Source: Sipunculus nudus (taxonomy: Eukaryota; Annelida; Sipuncula; Golfingiida; Sipunculidae). Taken from it: a DNA stretch of 64,000 nt. Location: positions 14,573,839-14,637,838 of the forward strand of contig CM049316.1 in the NCBI GenBank assembly GCA_026874595.1, in the 5' to 3' direction. Below the pieces are notes generated by a model. It did no database searches, had not been told where the DNA came from, and was given only the letters and a program-made list of their open reading frames with translations. Of this stretch, positions 13,001-28,000 are shown in pieces. The number at the start of each line of letters is the position of its first letter. Positions within the stretch are counted from its first letter, which is position 1. Position numbers and translations under genes: made by a program.

Positions 13001-16000
13001 CAAACAAGGGGCCCATGGGTTATTGTGCTCAGCTTAAGTTGACCTGGAAGGTAGAAATCCAAAATAATATCAAATGGAGATAAAGTCTGGGAAAAAGAGG
13101 TAATATAGGCCATGGCTGGTTAATATGATAGAAGAATTTGTTGCAAACAATTTGTGATCTGACCATGTATTTCTTTATGTTGAAACTGAAGCATGTAAGC
13201 AGTTTGTGAATATATAAGATCTATACTTTAAACATTATTAAGCTGTTGACAGTTCAGCAGTTTACACATTTGTCCAATTGGCCGGATCCTATTTTTTTAA
13301 TTAAACAAAATTTTTTTTTCTGTTTTATACAATGTATACAGTTGTCATAATGTTTCCACTCCACAGGTGGAAGGACATGGTGGGTGCAGAGGGTTGGGAG
13401 ATGGGGTTTTAATGGAAAATTGGGGTATTACTTTAAATTCTCAAAGGAATGTAGTTGCAAGTTCATTTTATTATATGATCTTGGGGACATCTAACAGTAT
13501 GCCAAATTTCGGATATGTAGGTCTAACAGTTTCAAAATGTGCTAGTCTAACTGACGGACAGACAGACAGACAGCTGGCAGAAAATGGACCATAACTAAAG
13601 CTCAGATGACTTACAGTCAGCTGAGCTAAAAAGCATGTGAAGTATTTACGAGCTTGAAAAATAATTTGTAATTACTGATACTAAAAAAATTTTGGTTCCA
13701 TATTTAAATTTTGGAAAAAGGAATTTTGAGACAAAAGGTATTCAGTAAAATGGCGCTCTTCTGTATGTTTTATCACCCTTCTTTTATTAAGGTATGATGA
13801 TTTTCAAACAGGAAATGTCACAAATGTAGTCAGGGAAATTTTTAATTGTGATTCATGTCCCAATCCACAAATTAGCCTCAAAGAAGTTGAAAAGAATAAA
13901 GCATAACATGTTTGTAGTAATTCAATGAGAAGCCAAAGATTAACAGATTTAGAAACCTGATAATCTGTGAAACAGAATCTGATAGGCTGCTAGTTGTGTG
14001 GATAAGCACATAGAATCAGACTGTCCACTGATAATCAAGCTTGTAAAAAAGGTATCTGATTGGCTCTTAGTGATGGTGTAATGGGATCTGATTGGCTGCT
14101 GGTGATACAGCAAGCATTTCACAGAATCTTATTAGCTGCTGGAAAATGTAGTCAAAGAATTACAGATATTGACTGGCTGTTGGTGGTGACACAGAACCTG
14201 GTTGATTGGTTGTTGGATGTGCATCAATTATCTCAGTTTGAATAATTATTATGACAGCATCCAAATGAATTTATCTGAGAAAATACAGGATACTGCTTCT
14301 GCTGATACCCTTGTGTGTGTAGGCAGAACACCTGCCTGCCTGAAAACTGCAGGCAACAATTAGCGCCCCTGGTGTCCAGCCTGTCTATTCATTCAATCCG
14401 AGCGTAACACTTCATTACAGATCATCCTGATATTTAATGTGGCCTTGTCTTTAAAGTCTGTCATTAAGTTGAAAGGAAAACTATTGCTTGAACTCAAAAA
14501 GCCTGGTAAATGACACACTGAAATAGAACTTGAATCAACAGACTCAATAATTCAGGGCAAAGCTACACAAATGCTCTTTCATTTACAGGATAAGTCATGC
14601 TTTGCAAGGCACATTTAATCTGCCTTGCATCATATACCAACAATTAATTGTAGAAGTAAACAGAGTTCATAGCATATATAACCTAACACACAGGGGATGG
14701 TAAGATCTATGTATATGACAGTGCTAATGACTATCTGGATGAATCATGATTGCCTGCATATATGGGCTTTTAGCTGTGTCAGCCAGTAGTTTTCACCCAC
14801 TATTAACACGAGAAACTGCATTGCTGATATCCTCTGTTATGGGTAGCAAGGGTACCCAAGGGTGTGCACCATTTACCCAAGAATGTGTATAATCTAGTGG
14901 TTAAATGTGAATCTGGTTTTGTTTCATGAACAGAACTAGATGTGTCGGAATGACACGAATGCCCTGATAAAAACTGATTAAAAAATCAGAAATTGCAGGA
15001 GGCGCCACCAAAATTTTGCAGCATGTACAGACCATCGGTCCCAATGATCATAGTAAGTTTTGTGAAAATCCACACAATAGTTCTTGAGATATAAGCTTCT
15101 GAGTGTTTTTCTATAATCAGCTCTTAAATGTAGAACAAGGGACCCATGGGTCACGGCGCTCACCTGTTATATATGATAAAAAATATGATTTAGAAATGAG
15201 GCACATCCTTGTTTTGTGTGGAAATAAATATAAGCTGTATTATGAGTTGTGGGTGTTAAGCTTATGTATGATTTTGATACTATCTTTGGAGACAGGGAAG
15301 AGGATTGATTTCATTTATTTTATTAACAAATGGAGTGCTATTGTCACACAGATTTTGACTTGGCCATATAACTTATAAGCAGAACATATAATATAAGAGT
15401 TTAACTATTTATTAAAAATAATTACAAATTGTCCCAAATATAATTTTTATTAAAAATAATAAGAAAATGGTATGATTTTTTAAAATAAAATACAACTGAA
15501 ATGATTATTAAAATAATATCAAAGAATATATTCATGAATGCATTCATGAATACATTTTGAAAGTATTTGCACTGGTATTCGTATACTTTCATTTTTACCT
15601 GAATTCCCATTCTTATGCAAGAAATTTTATAATGGAGTACATATTTATATTCGTATTCAAATACATTTGCAAAGTATTCTCACCATGTCTGGTATTTATT
15701 CAGTTTTAACCAAACAATGATGTTGAGAATCCAGAATATAAAAAATTCTCCCATTTAAATAATGATCATAAGTACCTGGTTTAAATGCTTTTATTCATAT
15801 TAAAAAAAATAAATGTAATATATTCATTTTGGACTAATTTCACATCAATGTACACACTAGACACAGCAGGAATCTAGATTAATATTATCAACTGCATCTT
15901 TGTCTATCATTATTTCCTTCATATGATTCCTAATGATTAGTAATGAATAATATGAATTATTTTTTTATCATTAAATTTGAACTGAAAATACCATAGGTGA

Positions 16001-19000
16001 CAGCATGGTGTTATTTGGAATACATGACATTCTATCATTCGATACAAGATATTTATATCTTCAGTAACTGCAAGTTAATTTCCTGTTATTATCAACTAAC
16101 AAATTCCTTTTCTATTCTTTAATTTGTTATTAAAAACCAATAAAAATTTATTAATTTATTGTTTATTGTTATGTTGTTAGTTAAAACTACTAGATGAGTT
16201 GGGCTGGACACCTGGATCAACTGTGACTGGCCATAAGCTGCCTGGCTGCTTCAGTGTATGCCTTGCGTCAAGTATGCATAATTTGATGAAAGGTCAACAA
16301 GGTCAACATACAGGTGACTCAAGAGGGGTTGGGGAGAGCTGAGGTCTAACATGGTCTCATAAAAACATTAATAAAAGCTACAATTTTTTTGCCAATTTCT
16401 TTCAGCTTTCTAAACTAAAAAGCTGAAATCCTTATGTGTGCATGATATGAAAATTGTATCAACAGTGCTCACAGGAAACAAATGTGCCATGGTCAAAGTT
16501 TGGCAAAATTTAAGGTACTAATTTTATATTTATACTAATATTTCAGAACTAATTTTGGGCATTCAATTGAATCTTGATAAAATAATGTTACATCCCTGAC
16601 AAACAAGGGACCTATGGGTCACGACGCTCAGCTGTTACATATGATAAAAAAATATTATTTAGAAATGAGGCACATGCTGGTTTTGTGTGGTAATAAATAT
16701 AAGCTGTATTATGAGTTGATGTTGTTTAGCTTATGTATGATTTTGATAGTACCGTTGGAGACAGGGAAGAGGATTGATTTCATTTATTTTATTAACAAAT
16801 GGAGTACTATTGTCACACAGATTTTGACTTGGCCATATAACTTATAAGCAGAATATATAAGGGTTTAACTATTAATTAAAAAAAATTACAAATATTGTCC
16901 CAAATATAATTTTTATTAAAAATAATAAGAGAATCATGTGATTTTTTAAAATGAAATATAACTGAAATGATTATTAAAATAATATTAAAGAATATATTCA
17001 TGAATGCATTCATGAATACATTTTGAAAGTATTTGCACTGGTATTCATATACTTTCATTTTTACCTGAATTCCCATTCTTATGAAAGAAATTTTATAATG
17101 GAGTACATAATCATATTTGTATTTAAATACAATAACAAAGTATTCGCACCATGTCTGGTGTTTATTCAGTTTTCACTAAACAATGATGTTGAGAATCCAG
17201 AATATACAAAATTCACACATTTAACTAATGAACATAAGTACCTGGTTTTATGGCTTTTATTTATATTAAAAAATAACTGTAATAAATTCATTTTGGACTA
17301 ATTTCACATCAATGTACACACTAGACACAGCAGGAATCTAGATTAATATTATCAACTGCATCTTTGTCTATCATTAATTTCCTTCATATGATCCCTAATG
17401 ATTAGTAATGAATGATATGATTTACTTCTTTATCATTAAAATTGAACTGAAAAATACCATAGGTGACTGCATGGTGTTATTTGGAATACGTGACATTCTA
17501 TCCATCGATACAAGATTCTTATATCATCAGTAACTGCAAGTTAATTTCCTGTTATTATAAACTAACAAATTCCTTTTCTATTTTTCTTTAATTTTTTATT
17601 AAAAACCAATAAAAATTTATTAATTTATTGTTTATTGTTATGTAGTTGGTTAAAACTACTAGATGAGTTGGGTTGGACACCTGGACCAACTGTGGCTGGC
17701 CATAAGCTGCCTGGATTCCCGTGTATGCCTCGCCTCAAGCATGCATAATTTGCTGAAAGTTCAACAAGGTCAATATACAGGTGACTCAAGAGGGGCTGGA
17801 GAGAGCCAATGTCTGACAGGGTCTCATAAAAACATTAATAAAAGCTACAATTTTTGGCCAATTTCTTTCAGCTTTCTAAACTTAAAAGCTGAAATCCTTA
17901 TGTGTGCATGATATGAAAATTATATCAACAGTGCTCACAGGAAACAAACGTGCCATGGTCAAAGTTGGGCAAAATTTAAGTTTCTAATTTTACATTAATA
18001 CTAATAACTTATAAAATTTGATAAATTCATAACTAATTTTGGGTATTCAATTGAATCTTGATTAAATTATGTTACATCCCTGACAAAAAATCTCTAGCTT
18101 CAGCAATCCCCTTGTTAAGGGAGTAAATATATTTCTTGATTTTTTACAAAGTGCATTATGTTTGGGCCCATAACTTAAAACAATTATGCAATACTGACAT
18201 CATTCTGGCATGTGCATAGAGAATGAAAAATATGTATATTATTTATGACTAAAGTCAGATCAGTGGTTTTGATATTAGGCAGTCTTGAAGTGTAACAATG
18301 GGTTTTTAATGAAAAATGAAGTTTTTCATTATTATCTTGAAGGTATTAAGTCCTAGTGACATAATTCTTGGCATGGTAGGGGATTTTGGAGACATCTAAC
18401 TGTATGCCGAATTTAAGGAACTAAGAGCTGAAGCTGGGGAGCTGAGCTCTTGCAAACTGCATAACACTAGCTTGATGTAAACAATGCATGTTACATGGTG
18501 CTTGAAAACTTGAATAAAATCTACAGTATTTGATCAACTGGTTTCAAATTTTTGGTGTTAACAGACAAAATGCTAACAAAAACATGCTGTGAAAATTAAA
18601 TCCACAGTACTTACAGGAAAAAAATGTGCCATGGTCAAAGTTGGGCAAAATTTAAGGTACCAATTTTTTATTTTTATTAATATTTTAAAAAATTTAAAAG
18701 ATTTTCATCTAATTTTGGGTATACAATTTAATTTTGATTAATTAAAGTTATATTACTGGAAAAAAGGTCCATAGCTTTAACATGTTTTGTGTTAAGTGAT
18801 CAAATATCTTTCCTGATTTTTTACAAAATGCATTATGTTTGGGTCCATAACTTTTTTAAATTATATAATACAGACATAATTTCTTGAATGTACATAGGAA
18901 CTATATAGAGGAATATTTATGGTAAATATGAGGAAAAACAGATGAGTGGTTTTGATATTAGGCAGTCCTGAAGTGTGAAAATAGGTTTTTAATAAAAAAT

Positions 19001-22000
19001 TAAGGTTTTTCCTTAATTTCTCAAAGGAAGGAAGTTGCAAAGACCCAGTTTTCGGCTTGGTAGGAGATCTTGGGGACATCTAACATTATGCCAAATTTTG
19101 GATTCCTAGGTCTTACGGTTTCAAAACGTGCCACATCTACGGACGGACGGACGGACGGACTGACGGACGGACGGACGGACAGACGGACGGACGACGGACA
19201 ATGGACCACGACTATAGCTCAGATGACTTATAGTCAGCTGAGCTAAAAATCTCTAGCTTCAGCAATCCTCTTGTTAAGGGAGTAAATATATTTCTTGATT
19301 TTTTACAAAGTGCATTATGTTTAGGCCCATACCTTAAAACAATTATGCAATACTGACATCATTTCTGGTATGTGCATAGAGAATGTATAGAAAAATATGT
19401 ATATTATATATGATTAAAGTCAGATCAGTGGTTTTGATATTAGGCAGTCTTGAAGTGTAACAATGGGTTTTTTTTATGGAAAAATGAAGTTTTTCATTAA
19501 AATTTCGAAAGTATTAAGTCCTAGTGACCAAATTCTTGGCATGGTAGGGGATTTTGGAGACATCTAATTGTATGCAATCCTCTTGTTAAGGGAGTAAATA
19601 TATTTCTTGATTTTTTACAAAGTGCATTATGTTTGGGCCCATACCTTAAAACAATTATGCAATACTGACATCATTTCTGGCATGTGCATAGAGAATGTAT
19701 AGAAAAATATGTATATTATATATGATTAAAGTCAGATCAGTGGTTTTGATATTAGGCAGTCTTGAAGTGTAACAATGGTTTTTTTTTATGGAAAAATGAA
19801 GTTTTTCATTAATATTTCGAAAGTATTAAGTCCTAGTGACCAAATTCTTGGCATGGTAGGGGATTTTGGAGACATCTAATTGTATGCCAAATTTAAAGAA
19901 CTGAGAGCTGAAGCTGTGAAGCTGAGCTCTTGCAAACTGCATAACACTAGCTTGATGTAAACAATATGTGACATGGTGCTTGAAAACTTGAATAAAATCT
20001 ACAGTTTTTGATCAACTGGTTTCAAATTTTTGGTGTTAACAGACAAAATGCTAACAAAGACATGCTGTGAAAATTAAATCCACAGTACTTACAGGAAAAA
20101 AACGTGCCATGGTCAAGGTTGGGCAAAATTTAAGATACCAATTTTTTATTTTTGTTAATATTTAAAAAAAAATTAAAAGATTTTGATCTAATTTTGGGTA
20201 TACAATTTAATTTTGATCAATTAAAGTTATATTTCTGGTAAAATAGTCCATATCTTTAACATGTTTTGTGTTAAGTGATCAAATATCTTTTCTGATTTTT
20301 ACAAAATGCATTATGTTTGGGCCCATAACTTTTTTAAATTATATAATACAGACATAATTTCTGGCAAGTACATAGGAACTATGTAGGGGAATATTTATGG
20401 TAAATATGAGGAAAACAGATGAGAAGTTTTGATATTAGGCAGTCCTGAAGTGTGAAAATAGGTTTTTAATAAAAAATTGAGGTTTTTCCTTAATTTCCCA
20501 AAGGAACAAAGTCGCAAAGACCCAGTTTTCAGCTTGGTAGGAGATCTTAGGGACATCTTACATTATGCTGAATTTTGGATTCCAAGGTCTTATGGTTTCA
20601 AAACGTGCCACATCTACGGATGGACGCACAGACGGACGGACAATGGACCACGACTATAGCTCATATGACTTATAGTCAACTGAGCTAAAAATGGGTCAAG
20701 GTCACCCATCTTTGAACTTGACCCAGATTTTATCAATATACATCTTCACTGATGAAATAAATTTCCAACGGTGAATCCTTTAAAAGATATCCCGCTCACA
20801 AGGTAAAAGTTAACAGACACGGACAGCCAGACGCCAGATGGACAGACAGATGGACGGACTAACAGACAGCTTGGGTGACGACAATAGCCCATCAGCCTAT
20901 GAGCTGAGGGCTAAAAAGGCTGTACATGTACATTTGTCATGAAAATTTATATTTTTCATGAAATTTTCTATGTTTAGGAGCTGTAAAATTATCAAAATAG
21001 GTCAACCGTGACGATACGTGAACTCGATCTGTAACGGGTCATTATCTGCCCACACACCAAAAATCAGGCCAATATCTGCAGGCATTGCCAAAAAAAGTCT
21101 GTACATGTGTATTTGTTATGAAAATTTATATTTTTCATGAAATTTTCTAAGTTTAGGAGCCGTAAAACGGTCATAAGTGGGTCAACCAGGACGAAATGCG
21201 AACTCGATCGGTAACTGGTCATTATCTGCCCACACACCAAAAATCAGGCCAATATCTGCAGGCATTGCGAAAAAAAGTCCGTACAACTGTTTGATTTTGG
21301 AATGACGAAAGGACGGACATGGGTAAAACTATATGCCCCAACCACTTTGTGGTGGGGGCATAAAAAAAGAGAATAAGGCTGACAGCTTCATTATCTGGTG
21401 GTTTTCTTGAGGAGAAAGTATTCATAAATTAACTTGAAAAACTTGAACTTTCAGTGATAATAATCAGTAATGAATTAATCAGCTTTAATGATAACTATGA
21501 TGAATGAAGGATGATGCCCTTCACAGGACTCAAAAGTAGAATATAGCAAAATGTGGTATAACGGGCTTGTTCTGTTTTGTCTATAGATTGACCTAAGGGT
21601 GGTATATTGTTGAAGATACCTCTGCCCAAAGGCCAATAAAAAGGCAATACCATACAAGCAGGTTCATAATATACATGTATTTATTAAATGGCCACATGTT
21701 ATCATCACAACTGTGTAGTCACTTTTTTTCACAAAGTCCTGAAGAGAAACACTTCAACTGGGGACAAACACTGGCAAATTCACACATACAGGGTTCTTCA
21801 TTCTTTTTATTAATTTCATTCCAGGTTGGGCAGCATAGAGCACAGTGATGTCAAATGCCCTGTGATGCTTGTCAATATCAATCTTAGGCAGTGACACCAC
21901 ACAAATTGTGATGCTTGTCGATTTCATCCTGGGACCTCACTGCCTACAAAGAGTGCTGTACTGATATGAGCCCACAGTATTATATAAATGTATAAGCCAT

Positions 22001-25000
22001 ATGAAGCCGTGAATGAGCCTTGAATGACACTTTGTATTGCATATCACGGGGTCTCTGTATCTGGTTGATAACATACGGTACTTGTCTGGTTAATAAAGAC
22101 ATGATGGAACATAAAGAGGAAACCCTCTAGCATCTGGTCCATACTTAATCCTTAGTGACTGGTTCATATTTAATAGCCCAGATAAGTGATTCAGCCACTA
22201 TAAAAATTGTGATCCCTTTTTAAAGTGAAGCTGTCTTACACCATGAAGCGTCGAGCGTGGAAAATTGTGCCATAGGTAGTTATTTACATTATAGGAAAAG
22301 TGTATTGCCTGTAGGTGTCACTGCTAATAGTCCAGTCAGACACCCTGTCCATCTTTGTTTTTGCGGTTATTTTTTTGGAGAGACACAGTAGCCTAAAAAT
22401 AAATTGCACTAAGGGCAAAAAGAAGAAAATGTGTACTATTTATTGTTATACCTGATTATTTACGATTCATTTTAAAGCTTGGTTTTAACAGCATGTCTTT
22501 CTTAAAAGCTTCTTTTTGGTGGAGGTAACTGCCTCCATTTTTTTTAACACTTGGTTAACTATGTACATCTGCAGCATTCCATCCCACAACCGAACTGTGA
22601 CAGGGGCTTACACACGATAATCCTGGTGTCAACCAGGCTCGGTATTACATTCCTGTGAGTCAAGGCCATGTCACCCTCACTGCTGGATCATAACACTGAG
22701 GAACCCCCGATAGGTGCACTCGTTTCCCAATTAAGCCTGGAGATGCTCACCCTGAGTGGGGGCCGACTGTGAAAAATCAAACTTACAATCTTTTCCTGGC
22801 TTTGAGCCCTAGACTCTACCCCCAGACCACTGAAGTCAGTCAAGAAATGTGTATTTATGTATCCATGGTTCATGGCCTTACTGACAATTGGCCAATCTTG
22901 TTTCTGAGTGAAGTGGCTATGATGTACACAGAAAAGTGTGTTCATGGGGCTACCAGTAGTGCATGCAACACTTTGAGAAGCAGACATCAGCTCTTATAAT
23001 CAATATTGATTGATGAGTATCAATCAAACGTCCCTTTATGACGTCTTCATTTTTCTCTACCAAGACCATTTAATGTCATTGGCAGCAAGATGCCACTAAA
23101 ACATAGGCTACTGTTCAGTTGTCATTTTATGTTTAATCTGTTTACAAAAAATCAAAGTTATTTATTATGTTCATCACAGTTAACACACATTTTCCTCTTT
23201 CTGCACTTGTTGCCAAAAATTATGGGCTTGATTGCCTTACAAAAAAATAATCCAGCAACAACAGTTGGACTACAGTAGAATGGACTATAGGTTCAGTTAG
23301 GTTGTTGGTAACTATGATATAGTAAGCCAGTACCTTTGATTCTGCAGAATTGCTTCTCTGGAATTTATGTAAAAAAGTATAAAATCTTGCAAAAAATAAA
23401 AAAAAATAAAAAAGTAAAATCAATGTCAAAATGAAACACTAAGTCAGATGAGATAATGTTGTCTGTGTGAAGCTTACAATTACAGATCAGATTAATGTTG
23501 TCTGTGTGAAGCTTACAATTACAGATCAGATTAATGTTGTCTGTGTGAAGCTTATAATCACAGATGAGATAATGTTGTCTGTGTGAAGCTTATAATTACA
23601 GATCAGATTAATGTTGTCTGTGTGAAGCTTATAATCACAGATGAGATAATGTTGTCTGTGTGAAGCTTATAATCACAGATGAGATAATGTTGTCTGTGTG
23701 AAGCTTATAATCACAGATGAGATAATGTTGTCTGTGTGAAGCTTATAATCACAGATGAGATAATGTTGTCTGTGTGAAGCTTATAATCACAGATGAGATA
23801 ATGTTGTCTGTGTGAAGCTTATAATCACAGATGAGAGAATGTTGTCTGTGTGAAGCTTATAATCACAGATGAGAGAATGTTGTCTGTGTGAAGCTTATAA
23901 TCACAGATGAGATAATGTTGTCTGTGTGAAGCTTATAATCACAGATGAGAGAATGTTGTCTGTGTGAAGCTAATAATCACAGATGAGAGAATGTTGTCTG
24001 TGTGAGGCTTATAATCACAGATGAGAGAATGTTGTCTGTGTGAAGCTTATAATCACAGATGAGATAATGTTGTCTGTGTGAAGCTTATAATCACAGATGA
24101 GAGAATGTTGTCTGTGTGAAGCTTATGATTACAGATGAGATAATGTTGTCTGTGTGAAGCTTATAATCACAGATGAGAGAATGTTGTCTGTGTGAAGCTT
24201 ATAATCACAGATGAGAGAATGTTGTCTGTGTGAAGCTTATAATCACAGATGAGAGAATGTTGTCTGTGTGAAGCTTATAATCACAGATGAGAGAATGTTG
24301 TCTGTGTGAAGCTTATAATCACAGATGAGAGAATGTTGTCTGTGTGAAGCTTATAATCACAGATGAGAGAATGTTGTCTGTGTGAAGCTTATAATCACAG
24401 ATGAGAGAATGTTGTCTGTGTGAAGCTAATAATCACAGATGAGAGAATGTTGTCTGTGTGAGGCTTATAATTACAGATGAGAGAATGTTGTCTGTGTGAA
24501 GCTTATAATCACAGATGAGAGAATGTTGTCTGTGTGAAGCTAATAATCACAGATGAGAGAATGTTGTCTGTGTGAAGCTTATAATCACAGATGAGAGAAT
24601 GTTGTCTGTGTGAAGCTAATAATCACAGATGAGAGAATGTTGTCTGTGTGAGGCTTATAATCACAGATGAGAGAATGTTGTCTGTGTGAAGCTTATAATC
24701 ACAGATGAGAGAATGTTGTCTGTGTGAAGCTTATGATTACAGATGAGATAATGTTGTCTGTGTGAAGCTTATAATCACAGATGAGAGAATGTTGTCTGTG
24801 TGAAGCTTATAATCACAGATGAGAGAATGTTGTCTGTGTGAAGCTTATAATCACAGATGAGATAATGTTGTCTGTGTGAAGCTTATAATCACAGATGAGA
24901 TAATGTTGTCTGTGTGAAGCTTATAATCACAGATGAGATAATGTTGTCTGTGTGAAGCTTATAATCACAGATGAGAGAATGTTGTCTGTGTGAAGCTTAT

Positions 25001-28000
25001 AATCACAGATGAGAGAATGTTGTCTGTGTGAAGCTTATAATCACAGATGAGATAATGTTGTCTGTGTGAAGCTTATAATCACAGATGAGATGTTGTCTGT
25101 GTGAAGCTTATAATCACAGATGAGATGTTGTCTGTGTGAAGCTTATAATCACAGATGAGATAATGTTGTCTGTGTGAAGCTTATAATCACAGATGAGATG
25201 ATGTTGTCTGTGTTGAAAAATCTTTGAATCACAATACAGGAATAAGAGGAGTATAAGCTTGTATGTCTACAGCACTGTAAATTTCAGTCATTACATTTTG
25301 CAGCAAATTTGTGAGACAATTTTAAACATTCCCTCAACAAAATAAATGAAACTTATTGTATAACCTTACAGCCTATATCTCTCATTCACACAAAGTTATG
25401 AAATATGCAAGACCACTTAAAAACAACCCTCTTCAGCAATCCATGGGAATTTGGTGATTGCACATTATAATTATTATTTTATTTATCATTATTAAGAAAC
25501 CTGGAAAAAAAAAAAATTATCTGCAAAAACTACTAAAGAAGCAAAAGATCAGTCTGCCTTAAAAATTGCAAAATTTTAACAAGGCCTACAGGCCTAATGC
25601 GAACCTGTGCATTGGGCAATACAACAGGTATAATGCTTCAATGCTGGACCATTACTTTTCATGTATATGAACAATGCAAGTACTAAACATTTTGAATAAG
25701 AAACAATTACACAAACATCACTGTTGCAATTCTGGCATGGGTGCACACAACACAAAAACGACTGTAGCTGGCACCACCAGTCTTGTATACTTCGAAGCTA
25801 TCAGAGATATACACATATGCCCAATTTCAGGCTGATATATCAATGTCCTCTGTAGAAATAAGCAGGCACATACACTGTGCAAAAGTCAATGTATGTGGCA
25901 CCACCTGTCTTGTAAATGAGAATACCATCAAAGACGCATAGACAGGTCAAAATATCAGTCCAATACATCAAACTTCCCCAGAGTTTGATGCACTGGGCTG
26001 ACAGGGCTTAGGTGAGTAAGGCAGTTGCCCCCGAATGACCTGTGACAAATTGCTGCCTCAAGCTATCGCACTGAGTTAACTCTTGACCTGCACCTGGCTA
26101 GACTGAGTGAACTTTTGACCTGTACCTGGCTGCACTGAGTAAACTCATGACCTGTTGCAAAATCTGACACAGTTGGCAGTCTGCCATAGCTATAAATAGA
26201 ATGCAGCTACTGCACAGAGTGAACTCTTGACCTATACCTGGCTGCACTTCTTCCAATCCTGGCACTGTGCCAAAACTATTTATAGAGCTGACATCATCTT
26301 GGCTAATGGCCAACATCAAGGCACTGGAAATCTGCCAATGGTAAACCAAGTGCAGCCATCTGAACATAAAAGTGGTCCCTACTTCAAATAACTTTGAAAT
26401 TTATTTTCACAATAAAAAATGCTTTTCAGCTGACTTTTTATAAAAAAGAAATCAGGAATATATGTAAAATTATTACGGATGCATACTGAATGCAAAATTA
26501 AAATACAGATATATCTCACTGATGGCAAATTCTTGAATTAAGTTGAGTAGGGATACCAATAATTTATAATCCACGTACAGTTGCCTTTATATAACCACAG
26601 AGAGCTAAATATCTACGATTGTAATATTGCCTGGTATGATGAATAACTTAAATCATAAATCTAAATTGTTTAAAAGCTTTTAAAAAATTTTTCTTGTCAA
26701 TATTAACCAAAGATAAGCTGAAATCTAAATGTCTAGTGGCATGATGTAAAAGATGCTGATAAACTGGTGCCAGGCTAGATGTAACAGCATCACACAGCTA
26801 ACATATATGGTAAAATGACTCAATTCCAATTCCATAATTCAGCCAAAAATCATTCATGTGGAACCATTAATGACAATTTTTATAAGAATTATTGTAGGAA
26901 TTATTCTTGTAAAATATTTAACAAACTTGCTTCAGTGGCATCAGTCGAAAAACGTTTCACAGGTTATAACTCATATAGGACGATACAGCAAACTGGCTAA
27001 GTTCAGCTTCCCGTAACTCAGCCAGAAAGCACTGAACCAAAACCATTTGAACAAACTTGAATTATCAACATCTGAGGATAATTAATGTGCGAGATTTAAG
27101 AATTTGGCCCAGTTGTTTTTGAGAAGAAGATCTTTGTAGCCAATGAGCTAAAATGGGCTCCTATGGCATATCACTAAATTCAGCTTCCCATAACTTAGCC
27201 AAAAGTCATTGAAAAGAGACCATTTGAACAAACTTCAAAAAGCACTATCCTAGGATCAACTCTGTGCAATATTAAACATTTTGGCCATATGGTTTCAGAG
27301 AAGAAGTTTTTTGTAGCCCTCAGTGTCATACAGGCACTGACGACCGCGTACAAAAAAGGCCGATGCAGGTGGTGCCACCAAAACCTCAATTTCAGATATG
27401 ACCTATGTGACCAACATTGGCATAAAATTTGGTGATGACAGCTACAGAAGTTTCTGAGATTTAAATTTTAATATGCTTTTTTGCACAGTATACAAAGTTC
27501 AACCTCCTGTATCTCGGCCAAAAATCTCCAAACTGGAACCATTCGAACAAACTTGAGAAAGATTGTTCCAGGGATCATTTCTGTGAAATATTGGACAATT
27601 TGGCTGGACATTTTCGGAGAAGAAGATTTTTAAAGCTTTTTTAGCTTTTTCCCTATAAAATCTAAGAAAATGCAGTTAGAAAAAAATAAACAAAATCCGA
27701 TATAGTTTTTTGGATGACTGAATATTTGCAAAAAATTTGGTGCATGATGCTAGCTCCTGCCATTTTTGAGATAGCTATGGTTAACCTACAGACGATGCAC
27801 AACGTACGATGCATGACACCGCACCATCACATAAGCTCACAGGTTTGCTATAAAGAAATCAGGAATATATGTAAAATTATTACGTATGCATACTGAATGC
27901 AAAATTAAAATACAGATATATCTCATTGATGGCAAATTCTTGAATTAAGTTGAGTAGGGATACCAATAATTTATAATCCACGTATAGTTGTCTTTATATA

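Noticed and set aside
22688-22987. 99-codon minus-strand ORF in the large intron
   Set aside because: Coding-like composition, but no recognised family and no neighbouring exons; noted only as a possible eroded repeat.
23445-25214. Possible CRISPR array (regular 38-base repeats)
   Set aside because: Units are directly adjacent with no unique spacers, in a eukaryotic intron; it is a minisatellite.
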